Of a DNA stretch of 14,041 nt, positions 6,350 through 13,530 are shown one piece after another. The notes under the pieces are model-generated. The model was not told where the DNA came from, did no database searches, and saw nothing but the letters and a program-made list of their open reading frames with translations. A program made the translations under genes and the position numbers. The number at the start of each line of letters is the position of its first letter. Positions within the stretch are counted from its first letter, which is position 1. The stretch comes from JBOGED01 sp050743625 (GTDB taxonomy: Bacteria; Actinomycetota; Nitriliruptoria; Euzebyales; Egibacteraceae). Where the stretch lies: assembly GCA_050743625.1 (NCBI GenBank), contig JBOGED010000243.1, positions 1-14,041 of the forward strand, written 5' to 3'.

Positions 6350-7607
6350 CGGCGGCGCGCCTCCGGCGGGCGGCCGCGTCAAGGTGGAGCTTGCGCAGGA
6401 CGTCGAACTGCGGGCTGTACCGGGTGAAGCCCTGCTCCATCCACTGCAGCGCGAACTCGGCGCCCGCGCCGAACTTGTCCTTCTCGCAGGGTAGGGCGAT
6501 GACGTCGTGCGGCTCGCGGACGACGCCGAGTGGGTCGCCGCCGTCGGCGACGATCGCGAGCTGGTCCTTGAACATGCGCCGCAGCATCGTCACGCCGATG
6601 TCGGACTTGCCGAGATGCTCGAGGGTCCGGTCCATGATCGGCCCTTGGGTCACCCAGGTCATGATGTCTTGGCCCTCGATGTAGTCGACGATGTGGTTGC
6701 CCTGGTCGTCGCGCCAGGGCAGCTCGTAGTCGGGGATCACCGGCTGCTCGGGGACCGTCCCGCCGTCAGGGTGGTGGACGGTGTAGAGGATGAACCGGGT
6801 GGTCGCATCGTCGATCGGGACCCTGATCTGCATCTGGTCGATGCCGCCGCCGCCGACCCGCATCTTGTACGGGAAGACGAGCGGGTGGCCGACCTTCCAG
6901 TCGTCGTCCTCCTCGGTGTGGCCCTCGAGCAGCCGGCGCTTGATGATGCCGTGCTCAAAGGTGTCGAATGCGACCTTGATGTGGCGCTTCTGGAACGACG
7001 TGGGCGCTTGAAAGCCCTTCTGCCGTCCCAGGAACTCGAAGTAGCGGCCGTGGAGCCACTCGACGTGGTGCGGATCGACCGCATTCTCCATGATCTGCAG
7101 CCAGCTGCACGGGAGCTGCGCCCAGCCGATGTCGCGGAGCCCGTCCATGACGTACACGTCGTAGCGGGGCAGCTCAGGTGCCGGGTCGGGGCCGATATAC
7201 GCCCAAACCAGCCCGCCGAGCTCGGCCGCTTGCCCGGCGTCGGCCTGGACGCGCTCGGCGAACGAGGTCTTGCCCATCTCGGCTGGCTGCTCCAGGCAGC
7301 GGCCGTCGAGGCCGAATAGCCACCCGTGGTAGCCGCAGCGGAGGCCGTCCGGCTCGACGACTCCGTAGGCGAGCGATGCCCGCCGGTGCGGGCACGCCTC
7401 CGGCATCACCCCGTACCGGGGCGCGTCCCCCGGGCCCTCGATCTTGAAGACGACGAGGTCCTCGCCGAGCAACCGGGCACGCTTCACCGGGAACTCCTCC
7501 AGCTCCCGGGTGAGCGCAACCGGGTACCAGTAGCGCCGCAACAGCTCGCCCATCGGGCGGCCTGGCCCGATCTGGGTCAGGATCTCGTTCTGCTCTTTGG
7601 TCAGCAT
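6342..7607 (-). CDS. Rieske non-heme iron oxygenase, phthalate-dioxygenase-like
   Basis: The protein has 421 residues and is the terminal oxygenase of a ring-hydroxylating or O-demethylating system. The N-terminal Rieske domain has CPH (Cys72, His74) and CGYH (Cys91, His94). The catalytic domain has the D-x2-H-x4-H signature at Asp178, His181 and His186 (MENAVDPHHVEWLH); Asp178 is the residue that bridges to the neighbouring Rieske centre and the histidines bind mononuclear iron. A DRTLEHLGKSDIGV segment in the C-terminal half probably carries the third, carboxylate ligand. There is no small beta subunit, as in the homo-oligomeric phthalate dioxygenase/vanillate demethylase group. The ATG at 7607 has GAGGG overlapping the stop of the kinase gene 7 bp upstream. 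The substrate is unknown; co-transcription with an aryl phosphotransferase and catechol dioxygenases suggests a phenol derivative. No reductase is present nearby. Confidence 0.92.
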   Translation of the reverse strand: MLTKEQNEILTQIGPGRPMGELLRRYWYPVALTRELEEFPVKRARLLGEDLVVFKIEGPGDAPRYGVMPEACPHRRASLAYGVVEPDGLRCGYHGWLFGLDGRCLEQPAEMGKTSFAERVQADAGQAAELGGLVWAYIGPDPAPELPRYDVYVMDGLRDIGWAQLPCSWLQIMENAVDPHHVEWLHGRYFEFLGRQKGFQAPTSFQKRHIKVAFDTFEHGIIKRRLLEGHTEEDDDWKVGHPLVFPYKMRVGGGGIDQMQIRVPIDDATTRFILYTVHHPDGGTVPEQPVIPDYELPWRDDQGNHIVDYIEGQDIMTWVTQGPIMDRTLEHLGKSDIGVTMLRRMFKDQLAIVADGGDPLGVVREPHDVIALPCEKDKFGAGAEFALQWMEQGFTRYSPQFDVLRKLHLDAAARRRRAAGA

Positions 7608-7614
7608 GGCGCCC

Positions 7615-8682
7615 TCACTGGTTCTTCAGCTTCATCGGGGTGCGGAGGGTGGCCAGAAGCCGGTCCATCGCGGTCGTCCCGGCCGCGGCGGCGGGGCGCC
7701 GCTTCTTGCTCCACACGGTCTCTGGGCGCGCCTGCAGCAGGGAGAGCTCGCGCTCGTCCTGGTCGCCTTCACCGAACGCCCACTCGATGTCCTGGGGGAC
7801 GCCGAGATCGCGCTCGATCCGCTTGCCGAGCCCGGCGAGGTGGCGCACCTCGCCGTCGGTCAGGCACGGCCGATCCCGCTGGTCGGAGGGGACGTCGACG
7901 AGCCGGACCCGCCGAGACCCCGGGTCGTAGGTGAACATCCCGTGCTTGGTCATCGGCTCCCGGGCACGAATGTCGAGCGTGACCTTGTCGACGAAGAACC
8001 GGTCTGGCGTGACCTCACCGGATACGACGCCGATCCCAAGCCCGTAACACGCCTCGATCGCGATCTGGGACCGGTCACCGGTCACGGGGTCGAGCGTCAT
8101 CATCACGCCGGCCGCGGTAGCGGGGACCATCCGCTGGACGACGACGCCCATCGCCACGTCCTGGGGGGCGATGTCACGGTCGGCGCGGTAGCTGATCGCG
8201 TGTGGGGTGAACAGGCTCGCCCAGCACCTCGCGACGGCGCGGACCACGTCGTCGGAGCCGGAGACCCACAGGAAGCTCTCCTGCTGCCCCGCGAACGAGG
8301 CGTCGGCGGTGTCCTCGGCGTCGGCGGACGAGCGGACCGCCACGGGGCCTTCACCGAGCCCTCCGTAGGCGGCCCGCACCTCCCCGGACACGGCCTCGCA
8401 CAGGCCGGCCTCGTCGAACAGCGTCCCGATCTGCCCGGACACCTCGGCCCGGGCCTCGATCGTGTCGGCCTTGGCGAGCAGCCCCACTATCCGGTCGAGC
8501 AGGCCGGTGTCCGTCACATGGCGGCGATACGCGCTCGTCGTGATCGCGAACCCCGGGGGCACGGGCAGGTCCAGCGCGCAGAGGGTGCCCAGCCCGAGCG
8601 CCTTGCCACCGACCAGGCTCGGCCCGGCGGCAGCACATTCGGAGAGCCAGGTGATGTGCTCGCTTCCCGCCAGGCCGGTCAT
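7615..8682 (-). CDS. Aryl phosphotransferase, ATP-grasp subunit (PEP-synthase N-terminal domain)
   Basis: The 355-residue protein corresponds to the ATP-binding N-terminal part of PEP synthase/pyruvate phosphate dikinase on its own chain. Visible signatures are GGKALGLG (25-32), VAVRSSADAEDTADASFAG (about 114-132) with the catalytic-loop Arg117, GVMMTLDP (about 192-199), VSGEVTPDRF (about 220-229), and DIEWAF plus LLQARPETVW at the C-terminal end. The size matches the 40-kDa subunit of phenylphosphate synthase, which transfers the beta-phosphoryl of ATP to a histidine of the partner chain, giving AMP and Pi. The ATG at 8682 overlaps the partner's stop by 4 nt (ATGA), as expected for stoichiometric subunits. 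Separate chains and lack of a PEP/pyruvate TIM barrel argue against ordinary PEP synthase. The actual phosphate acceptor is not known; a phenol is likely. Confidence 0.9.
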   Translation of the reverse strand: MTGLAGSEHITWLSECAAAGPSLVGGKALGLGTLCALDLPVPPGFAITTSAYRRHVTDTGLLDRIVGLLAKADTIEARAEVSGQIGTLFDEAGLCEAVSGEVRAAYGGLGEGPVAVRSSADAEDTADASFAGQQESFLWVSGSDDVVRAVARCWASLFTPHAISYRADRDIAPQDVAMGVVVQRMVPATAAGVMMTLDPVTGDRSQIAIEACYGLGIGVVSGEVTPDRFFVDKVTLDIRAREPMTKHGMFTYDPGSRRVRLVDVPSDQRDRPCLTDGEVRHLAGLGKRIERDLGVPQDIEWAFGEGDQDERELSLLQARPETVWSKKRRPAAAAGTTAMDRLLATLRTPMKLKNQ

Positions 8683-10502
8683 GACGCCCGTCCCAGGATC
8701 GTGACCTTGCCGGTGCGACCGTCGACCCGTATCCGATCGCCGGTCTTGATGATCTGGGTACCCTTGCCAGTCCCGACGACGGCCGGTAACCCGTACTCAC
8801 GGCTGACGATCGCGGCATGGCTCATCACCCCGCCGATGTCGGACACCGCGGCGGCGATCTTGCCGAACACCGGACCCCAGCTCGGAGCGGTGATCGGGCA
8901 GACGAGGATCTCGCCGAGCTGTACCTCGGCGAGCTGCGCGGCGGAGCTGATGACCCTGGCCGTGCCCTCTGCCTCGCCCGGTGAGCCGGGGACGCCCTGC
9001 ACGCTGTCGCCGTCGCCGGTGTCGTCGGATAGCCAGGCCTGCACCCGGTCGGTCGTGATGCCCCAGAGCATGACGGTGAACGGCTCGGTGATCTCGTCCG
9101 GGACGGGACCGAGCGCGGGCGGCGGGCTCCACGCTCGCAGGGCGTCGAGGATCCGATGGCGTTCCGCGATCTCCGCCTTCCAGTACCTCAGGCCTCGCAC
9201 CCGCGCGCCGACGGCCCATCCGGCGACCATGTCGTAGAGCGCCTGCCCGACATCCCAACGGTTGAGCATGAACACGTCCTCGCGGTCGTCGAGGAACCCG
9301 CCGGCCACGAGCCGATCGCCGAACTCCCGGACCTTGTTCCAGAAGATGGTGTGGAACCAGTGCTCGACGTAGAAGTTGTGGTCCTCGATATACGGGGCGA
9401 CCGTGCGGGCGAGGCCGATGTTCTGGTCGAACGCCTGCCGGTCGTCGTCGGTCTCCAGCAGCTCGCGATACTCGGTGACCAGTCGCTCACGCCGGTCGAG
9501 GATCTCCTGCCGCGGCCGCTCGAGGCTCTCACCCGCGTCGATCTTGTCGAGGTAGCCGGTCAGCCCTGCCCACGGAACCGTCATGTCGTCGAGCCACGAG
9601 CGGTCGTGGTGGTAGAAGCCCGCGCCGGACGAGAAGTAGAACCAGGGGTCCTTGATCTCCTCGAGCGCGTCGACCCACTGCTTGCCCTGCGGGTACTCGG
9701 CAAGCTCGGAGACGATGACCTCCGGCGCCTTGTCCTGGCGCAACAGGTCTTCGATCCCCAGGCCGACCGCGAGCTGGGCGAGCTTCTTGATCTCGTCGTC
9801 GGGCCGGAAGAACAGGATGTCGGCACCGGCGACCATCTGGGCGACGGTGTCGTCCTTGATGCCGGGGAAGGCCTGCCGGCAGAACATGAACAGGTTCAGG
9901 TAGGCGGCGTACCCGAGGTTGAGCATCTCGAAGTGGTACTGCCAGCCCAGGAAGATCTTGTCGATCGTGGCGTGGTAGGCCTCGAGGAGCTTGTAGCCGC
10001 TGGAGGCCCCGATCGCGTCCGTGACGATCGCCTCGTCCTCCAACCGTGGCAGCGACGGGACCTCGAGCGCCTTGAGCTCGTCGATCAGCCCTCGCATCTT
10101 CGTTTTCCACTGGTCGAAGAGGCGGTCCCAGTTCTCGTAGTAGTAGCCGGCCCGCCGCATGAAGATCGGGCCGCGCTCCTCCATCCACTCAGCCGACGAC
10201 ACCGGCACAGGGGTGATGTAGAGGTAGCCGTTGAGGATCCGCTGCTCGATGCCGTAAGCGGGTGGCACGGCGAAGATGCGCGTGTTGTATTGCCCGAGGG
10301 CGACGCCCCAGCACTCATGGCTGATCGTGTCGAACGGCGCCTCCACCTCAGGGTGGTGCATGCCGTCGCGGAACCAAAGGACCGCATCTTCGTGGGACCG
10401 GTTCTCCTCGGAGAACAGCAGGTAGTACGGGTACATCCGCTCCCATCCCTGCGCCCCGGCCGGGGTCTCGACGTCGAACGGGCTGTCGAACCGATCAGCC
10501 AT
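8679..10502 (-). CDS. Aryl phosphotransferase, phosphohistidine (swivelling-domain) subunit
   Basis: This 607-residue protein ends in a PEP-utilising-enzyme mobile domain (about 500-600) with the phosphohistidine motif GGVMSHAAIVSREYGLPAVVG; the acceptor is His562. Size and architecture match the 70-kDa subunit of phenylphosphate synthase, whose phosphorylated histidine is at a similar place. The N-terminal 480 residues are helix-rich, with many aromatic residues (for example WFRDGMHHPE, HWFHTIFWNKV), and probably bind the phenolic substrate. They do not resemble the PEP-synthase barrel. The expected reaction is phenol + ATP + H2O to aryl phosphate + AMP + Pi. The two-subunit HpeHI of the acetovanillone pathway is another relative by architecture. 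The ATG at 10502 overlaps the phosphatase-family stop by 8 nt and has GGGAGAA upstream. No third, CBS-domain subunit is seen. Confidence 0.88.
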   Translation of the reverse strand: MADRFDSPFDVETPAGAQGWERMYPYYLLFSEENRSHEDAVLWFRDGMHHPEVEAPFDTISHECWGVALGQYNTRIFAVPPAYGIEQRILNGYLYITPVPVSSAEWMEERGPIFMRRAGYYYENWDRLFDQWKTKMRGLIDELKALEVPSLPRLEDEAIVTDAIGASSGYKLLEAYHATIDKIFLGWQYHFEMLNLGYAAYLNLFMFCRQAFPGIKDDTVAQMVAGADILFFRPDDEIKKLAQLAVGLGIEDLLRQDKAPEVIVSELAEYPQGKQWVDALEEIKDPWFYFSSGAGFYHHDRSWLDDMTVPWAGLTGYLDKIDAGESLERPRQEILDRRERLVTEYRELLETDDDRQAFDQNIGLARTVAPYIEDHNFYVEHWFHTIFWNKVREFGDRLVAGGFLDDREDVFMLNRWDVGQALYDMVAGWAVGARVRGLRYWKAEIAERHRILDALRAWSPPPALGPVPDEITEPFTVMLWGITTDRVQAWLSDDTGDGDSVQGVPGSPGEAEGTARVISSAAQLAEVQLGEILVCPITAPSWGPVFGKIAAAVSDIGGVMSHAAIVSREYGLPAVVGTGKGTQIIKTGDRIRVDGRTGKVTILGRAS

Positions 10503-11601
10503 GAGGTTCTCCCTTCGGCTTCTGCTCGCCCAGCTCCCACGTGGGAAGCTGGTCGAGGGGCGGGACGTGCACTTCGGTGACGCGGTTGCGGTAGGCCACG
10601 AGCGCCTCGCGACCGCTTCGCCGTACCTTCACGACGACTTCCTCGGTGTTGTATGGCTCGCCCGGGTCGTAGCCATGCGCCCACGTCGCGAACGCCCGCA
10701 TCGGCCCCGAATGCGTCGCGCAGAGGATCCGAAACCCGGGTGACTCCCCGATGAGCCGGTGGAACCCGCGCCAGAAGCGGCGCACGCAGGCCTGCGGTGG
10801 CTCGAAGTGCAGGAGCGGCACGGTCATCCACAGATGGATCGGGTCGGCGCCACCCTGCTGCGTGGTCCAGAAGCGGTCGATCTCAACCAGCCACAAGGGC
10901 CGATCGCCCATCGCCACGCGCTCGTAGCGCTCCATCAGCGCGTGGTACTGGCGGAACGCCGAGGTCGGGTCGCGCGGCCCGTCCGGGGTCCACACGGCGA
11001 AGTTGCCGAACTCCTCCATCGGGTCCGGTCCGGTGACCTCGGCCTCGCGCCCCCACAGCGCCAGCCCGTCAAGCAGGCCACGCTTGATCTGCTCGGCGGT
11101 TTGCCGTGCCCGGTTCGTCCCGGCGCACACGATGCGGATGCGCTCGCCGTCTTTCACGCCCTTGGACAGATCGTGGCCGCGACGGTGCGACTGCCAGCCG
11201 CCCAGCGGCGTAAGGCCGGAGTCGGTCGAGTAGCCCTGGGTGATGCCGTGGCGGATGATGTGGATCTGCGCGGTGACCGCGTCCTGCTCACGCCGCTGCG
11301 GGGGCGGTGAGAGCTCCTTGTCCTTCGTGACCTCCGCGAACGCCGGTGTCCAGGTAGAGGCGCCGTCTCGTATCAACGGCGGCGGCGCGTCGATCAGCCC
11401 GCCAGCCTCGCGCCGCTCCCGGAAGCGTCGCAGGTACAACGGCGTGCCCGTCCCGTCATCCCGCGGCTCCGGTCCCGGCCGCGAGCCGTTCTCGCGCGCG
11501 TTCCCCTGCCGTGCCCGGTAGCGGGCAAGGTACAGCGGCGCGTCCGGCCGGTCGGTGCGCGGGAGGGCGGGGTGCTCGTCGGCGGGGTGCTCGTCGGTCA
11601 C
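10495..11601 (-). CDS. Histidine-phosphatase (phosphoglycerate-mutase-like) family protein with repeated N-terminal tail
   Basis: The 368-residue protein contains a histidine-phosphatase domain from about 112 onward. The phospho-acceptor motif is IRHG (Arg117, His118), the second arginine region is NRARQT (164-169), a catalytic acid is probably in EEFGN (196-200), and the second histidine is in CATHSGP (His297). The first 110 residues are unusual: Pro/Arg-rich and probably disordered, with a duplicated module PLYLARYRARQG (22-33) and PLYLRRFRERRE (54-65). The GTG at 11601 lies 9 bp past the dioxygenase stop with GAAGG between; the stop overlaps the kinase gene by 8 nt. Members are phosphatases or mutases acting on phosphate esters. 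In this operon it may hydrolyse an aryl phosphate or work with the kinase, but this is inference. Confidence 0.85.
   Translation of the reverse strand: MTDEHPADEHPALPRTDRPDAPLYLARYRARQGNARENGSRPGPEPRDDGTGTPLYLRRFRERREAGGLIDAPPPLIRDGASTWTPAFAEVTKDKELSPPPQRREQDAVTAQIHIIRHGITQGYSTDSGLTPLGGWQSHRRGHDLSKGVKDGERIRIVCAGTNRARQTAEQIKRGLLDGLALWGREAEVTGPDPMEEFGNFAVWTPDGPRDPTSAFRQYHALMERYERVAMGDRPLWLVEIDRFWTTQQGGADPIHLWMTVPLLHFEPPQACVRRFWRGFHRLIGESPGFRILCATHSGPMRAFATWAHGYDPGEPYNTEEVVVKVRRSGREALVAYRNRVTEVHVPPLDQLPTWELGEQKPKGEPHG
11566..11595 (-). repeat. Two tandem 15-bp repeats in the phosphatase N-terminus
   Basis: Two identical 15-bp units (GACGAGCACCCCGCC on the minus strand) lie head to tail immediately after the GTG start. 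They encode DEHPA twice. A gain or loss of one unit keeps the reading frame. It looks like slippage in a poorly constrained N-terminus. Confidence 0.85.
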
Positions 11602-11610
11602 TACGCCTTC

Positions 11611-12528
11611 CTAGCTGTGGACGGTGAGGAACCGTTGGTTGACCTCACCCTGGTAATAGAAGATCGCCCGGCCCATCTCCTCCTCGGTCCAGGTGATGGG
11701 CTCGAAGTCGGGGTCGACCCAGTACCCGCCCGTGAAGACCTCGTTGCGATTCCCGACTGGGTCGAAGAAGTAGACGGTGTAGCCGCGGGTCACGCCGTGC
11801 CGTGTCGGGCCGACGTCGATCGTCACACCGTGGTACGCCAAGGTGTCCGCGGCCTGGCGGACGTCGTTCCAGTCGTCGAGCCAAAACGCGAAGTGGTGCA
11901 GCCCCCTGTTCGGGCCGGTGACGATCGCGATGTCGTGCGGGGTGTGTGAGCGTTCCAGCCACGTGGCCAGCTGGTACCCGTCGTTGGCGAGGATCTGCTC
12001 GGTCAGACGGAACTCGAGTACTCCCACGAAGAAGCGTGTGGTCTCCTCGACGTCCTCGGCGGTGATGAAGATGTGGTCGAGCCGGGGCGGTGCGATCCCG
12101 ACCAGGCCCATGGGCCGGGGCGGCGGGTTCGTCAGCGGCAGGAGGTTCCCGACCCTCTCCATGCCGTGGACGAGCTCCACCTGGTGGGCGGACGGGGTCT
12201 CGAACCGGATCGCCTCGCCGTGGCCGGGGGCGGACTCCCCACGCGCGAGCCGCTTGACCGCGACCCCGGCGGCCTCCAGGCGCCGCTCGTAGTAGTCGAG
12301 GTCGTCGGCCTGGTGGACCTTGAACGCCATGTGGTCGAGCCCGTAGGTCGGCGCGTGCCGCAGCACGACCGAGTGGTGCTCATGCTCGTCCCAGCACTTC
12401 AGGAACACCCGCTGGGGTTCCCGAGCGACCTCGATCAGCCCGAGCACCTCCGTGTAGTACGCGGCGCAGAGCTCGAGGTCGGGCACCCGGATCTCGACGT
12501 GCGTGAGGCGCAGGATCCCGTGGCTCAC
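11611..12528 (-). CDS. Extradiol catechol 2,3-dioxygenase, downstream copy
   Basis: This 305-residue two-domain vicinal-oxygen-chelate dioxygenase resembles XylE-type catechol 2,3-dioxygenase (307 residues). It opens a catechol next to the two hydroxyls, giving a 2-hydroxymuconic semialdehyde. Iron ligands are His152 (LDHIF), one of His211/His212 (LHHFAF) and Glu263 (RNEVF). Catalytic-pocket residues include His198 (HTPHD), His244 in IDVGPTRHG, and the conserved YFFDPVGNRNE. The GTG start at 12528 overlaps the stop of the upstream paralogue by 4 nt (GTGA). It is a tandem duplicate, by eye about 60-65% identical to the next gene. The two may differ in ring substituent preference. Fe(II) is the usual metal. 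Confidence 0.94.
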   Translation of the reverse strand: MSHGILRLTHVEIRVPDLELCAAYYTEVLGLIEVAREPQRVFLKCWDEHEHHSVVLRHAPTYGLDHMAFKVHQADDLDYYERRLEAAGVAVKRLARGESAPGHGEAIRFETPSAHQVELVHGMERVGNLLPLTNPPPRPMGLVGIAPPRLDHIFITAEDVEETTRFFVGVLEFRLTEQILANDGYQLATWLERSHTPHDIAIVTGPNRGLHHFAFWLDDWNDVRQAADTLAYHGVTIDVGPTRHGVTRGYTVYFFDPVGNRNEVFTGGYWVDPDFEPITWTEEEMGRAIFYYQGEVNQRFLTVHS

Positions 12529-13433
12529 GAATGCATCCTCATGAAGCGTTCGTTGAGGTCACCCTCGTAGTAGAAGATCGCTCGACCGATATTGTCCTCG
12601 GTCCAGGTGATCGTAGGGAAGTCGGGATCTGGCCGGTAGCCGCCGGTGAAGACCTCGTTGCGGGTACCGAGGGGGTCGAAGAAGTAGACCGTGTTGCCAC
12701 GAGTGATGCCATGGCGTGTGGGGCCGACGTCGATCTGCACCCCGTTGTAGGCGAGGATGTCGGCGGCCGTGCGCACGTGGTCCCAGTCGTCGAGCCAGAA
12801 CGCGAAGTGGTGCAACCCACCGTTCGGACCGGTGACGACCGCGAGGTCGTGCGGCGAGTGCGAGCGCTCCATCCACACGCCGAGCTGGTGACCGTTGCCG
12901 TCCAGGAGCTGCTCGGTCAGGCGGAACCCGAGCACGTCCATGTAGAACGCCGCCGCCTCTCCCACCTCCTCGGCGGTGACGAGGACGTGGTCCATCCGGG
13001 GAGGAGCGATGCCGGGAAGGCCGTGCGGCACAGGTGGGGGGTTGCGTTTCGGGAGCAGCCCGCCGGTCCGCTCCAAGTCATGTACCAGCTCCATCGTCTG
13101 GCCGGACGGCGTCTCGAACCGGATCGACTCGCCCTGGCCGACCTCGGTACCCTTCGAGATGCGCTGCACGTGGAAGCCGTAGCGCTCGACCTTGGCCTCC
13201 AGCTCGGCAAGGTCGTCTTCCCTCTCCACCCTGAAGCTCATGAGGTCCAGCCCGTTGCGAGCGTGGTAACGCAGCCGCAACGAGTGGTGGTTCTGCTCGT
13301 CCCAGCACTTCAGGTAGACGCTGTCGCCGGTTCGCGCGACCTCGAGCAGCCCGAGCACCTCTGTGTAGTAAGCGCTCGAAAGGTCCAGGTCCGGGGTGCG
13401 AATGTCGACATGCGCGAGACGCAGGATTCCCAC
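12525..13433 (-). CDS. Extradiol catechol 2,3-dioxygenase, upstream copy
   Basis: This is the second paralogue, 302 residues, and the first gene of the operon. It has the same signatures: MDHVLVT with the first iron histidine, GLHHFAFWLDDW with the second, IDVGPTRHG, and the ligand Glu in GTRNEVFTGG (GNRNE in the other copy). The GTG at 13433 is chosen because it aligns with the paralogue's start (GILRL...) and has GAGGAGG 5 nt upstream. An in-frame ATG at 13604 would add 57 residues unlike any dioxygenase and would run across the divergent gene's start. The N-terminal domain has diverged more from the paralogue than the catalytic C-terminal domain has. Substrate is probably a catechol formed by the Rieske oxygenase of the same operon. 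Confidence 0.93.
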   Translation of the reverse strand: MGILRLAHVDIRTPDLDLSSAYYTEVLGLLEVARTGDSVYLKCWDEQNHHSLRLRYHARNGLDLMSFRVEREDDLAELEAKVERYGFHVQRISKGTEVGQGESIRFETPSGQTMELVHDLERTGGLLPKRNPPPVPHGLPGIAPPRMDHVLVTAEEVGEAAAFYMDVLGFRLTEQLLDGNGHQLGVWMERSHSPHDLAVVTGPNGGLHHFAFWLDDWDHVRTAADILAYNGVQIDVGPTRHGITRGNTVYFFDPLGTRNEVFTGGYRPDPDFPTITWTEDNIGRAIFYYEGDLNERFMRMHS

Positions 13434-13530
13434 CGCGTCCTCCTCAGCCGAGAACCTTGACGAGGGCACCATAAGCAGGCTAACGTTCCGGGGAAAAGAC
13501 TTACTTTCCGCATGGCAGAACGAGGCTGGA
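13434..13530. promoter_or_regulatory. Divergent promoter region
   Basis: This gap separates two divergent genes. On the plus strand, TTGACG (13457-13462), an 18-bp spacer and TAACGT (13481-13486) form a plausible promoter for the truncated gene at 13531. On the minus strand only an extended -10-like TGCTTATGG (around 13470-13479) is seen, without a good -35. A dyad GGAAA (13492-13496) and TTTCC (13505-13509) could be an operator serving both directions. Confidence 0.4.

Noticed and set aside
7615..10502. Reading the two kinase genes as a split or frameshifted PEP synthase
   Set aside because: The order is swivelling chain first, ATP-grasp chain second. The large N-terminal part is not a PEP/pyruvate barrel, both genes have proper start signals, and sizes match phenylphosphate-synthase subunits.
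7597..10580. Two long plus-strand frames (546 and 474 residues) antisense to the kinase genes
   Set aside because: Long antisense frames are common in GC-rich coding DNA. They are low-complexity in translation, and the minus strand holds complete kinase signatures.
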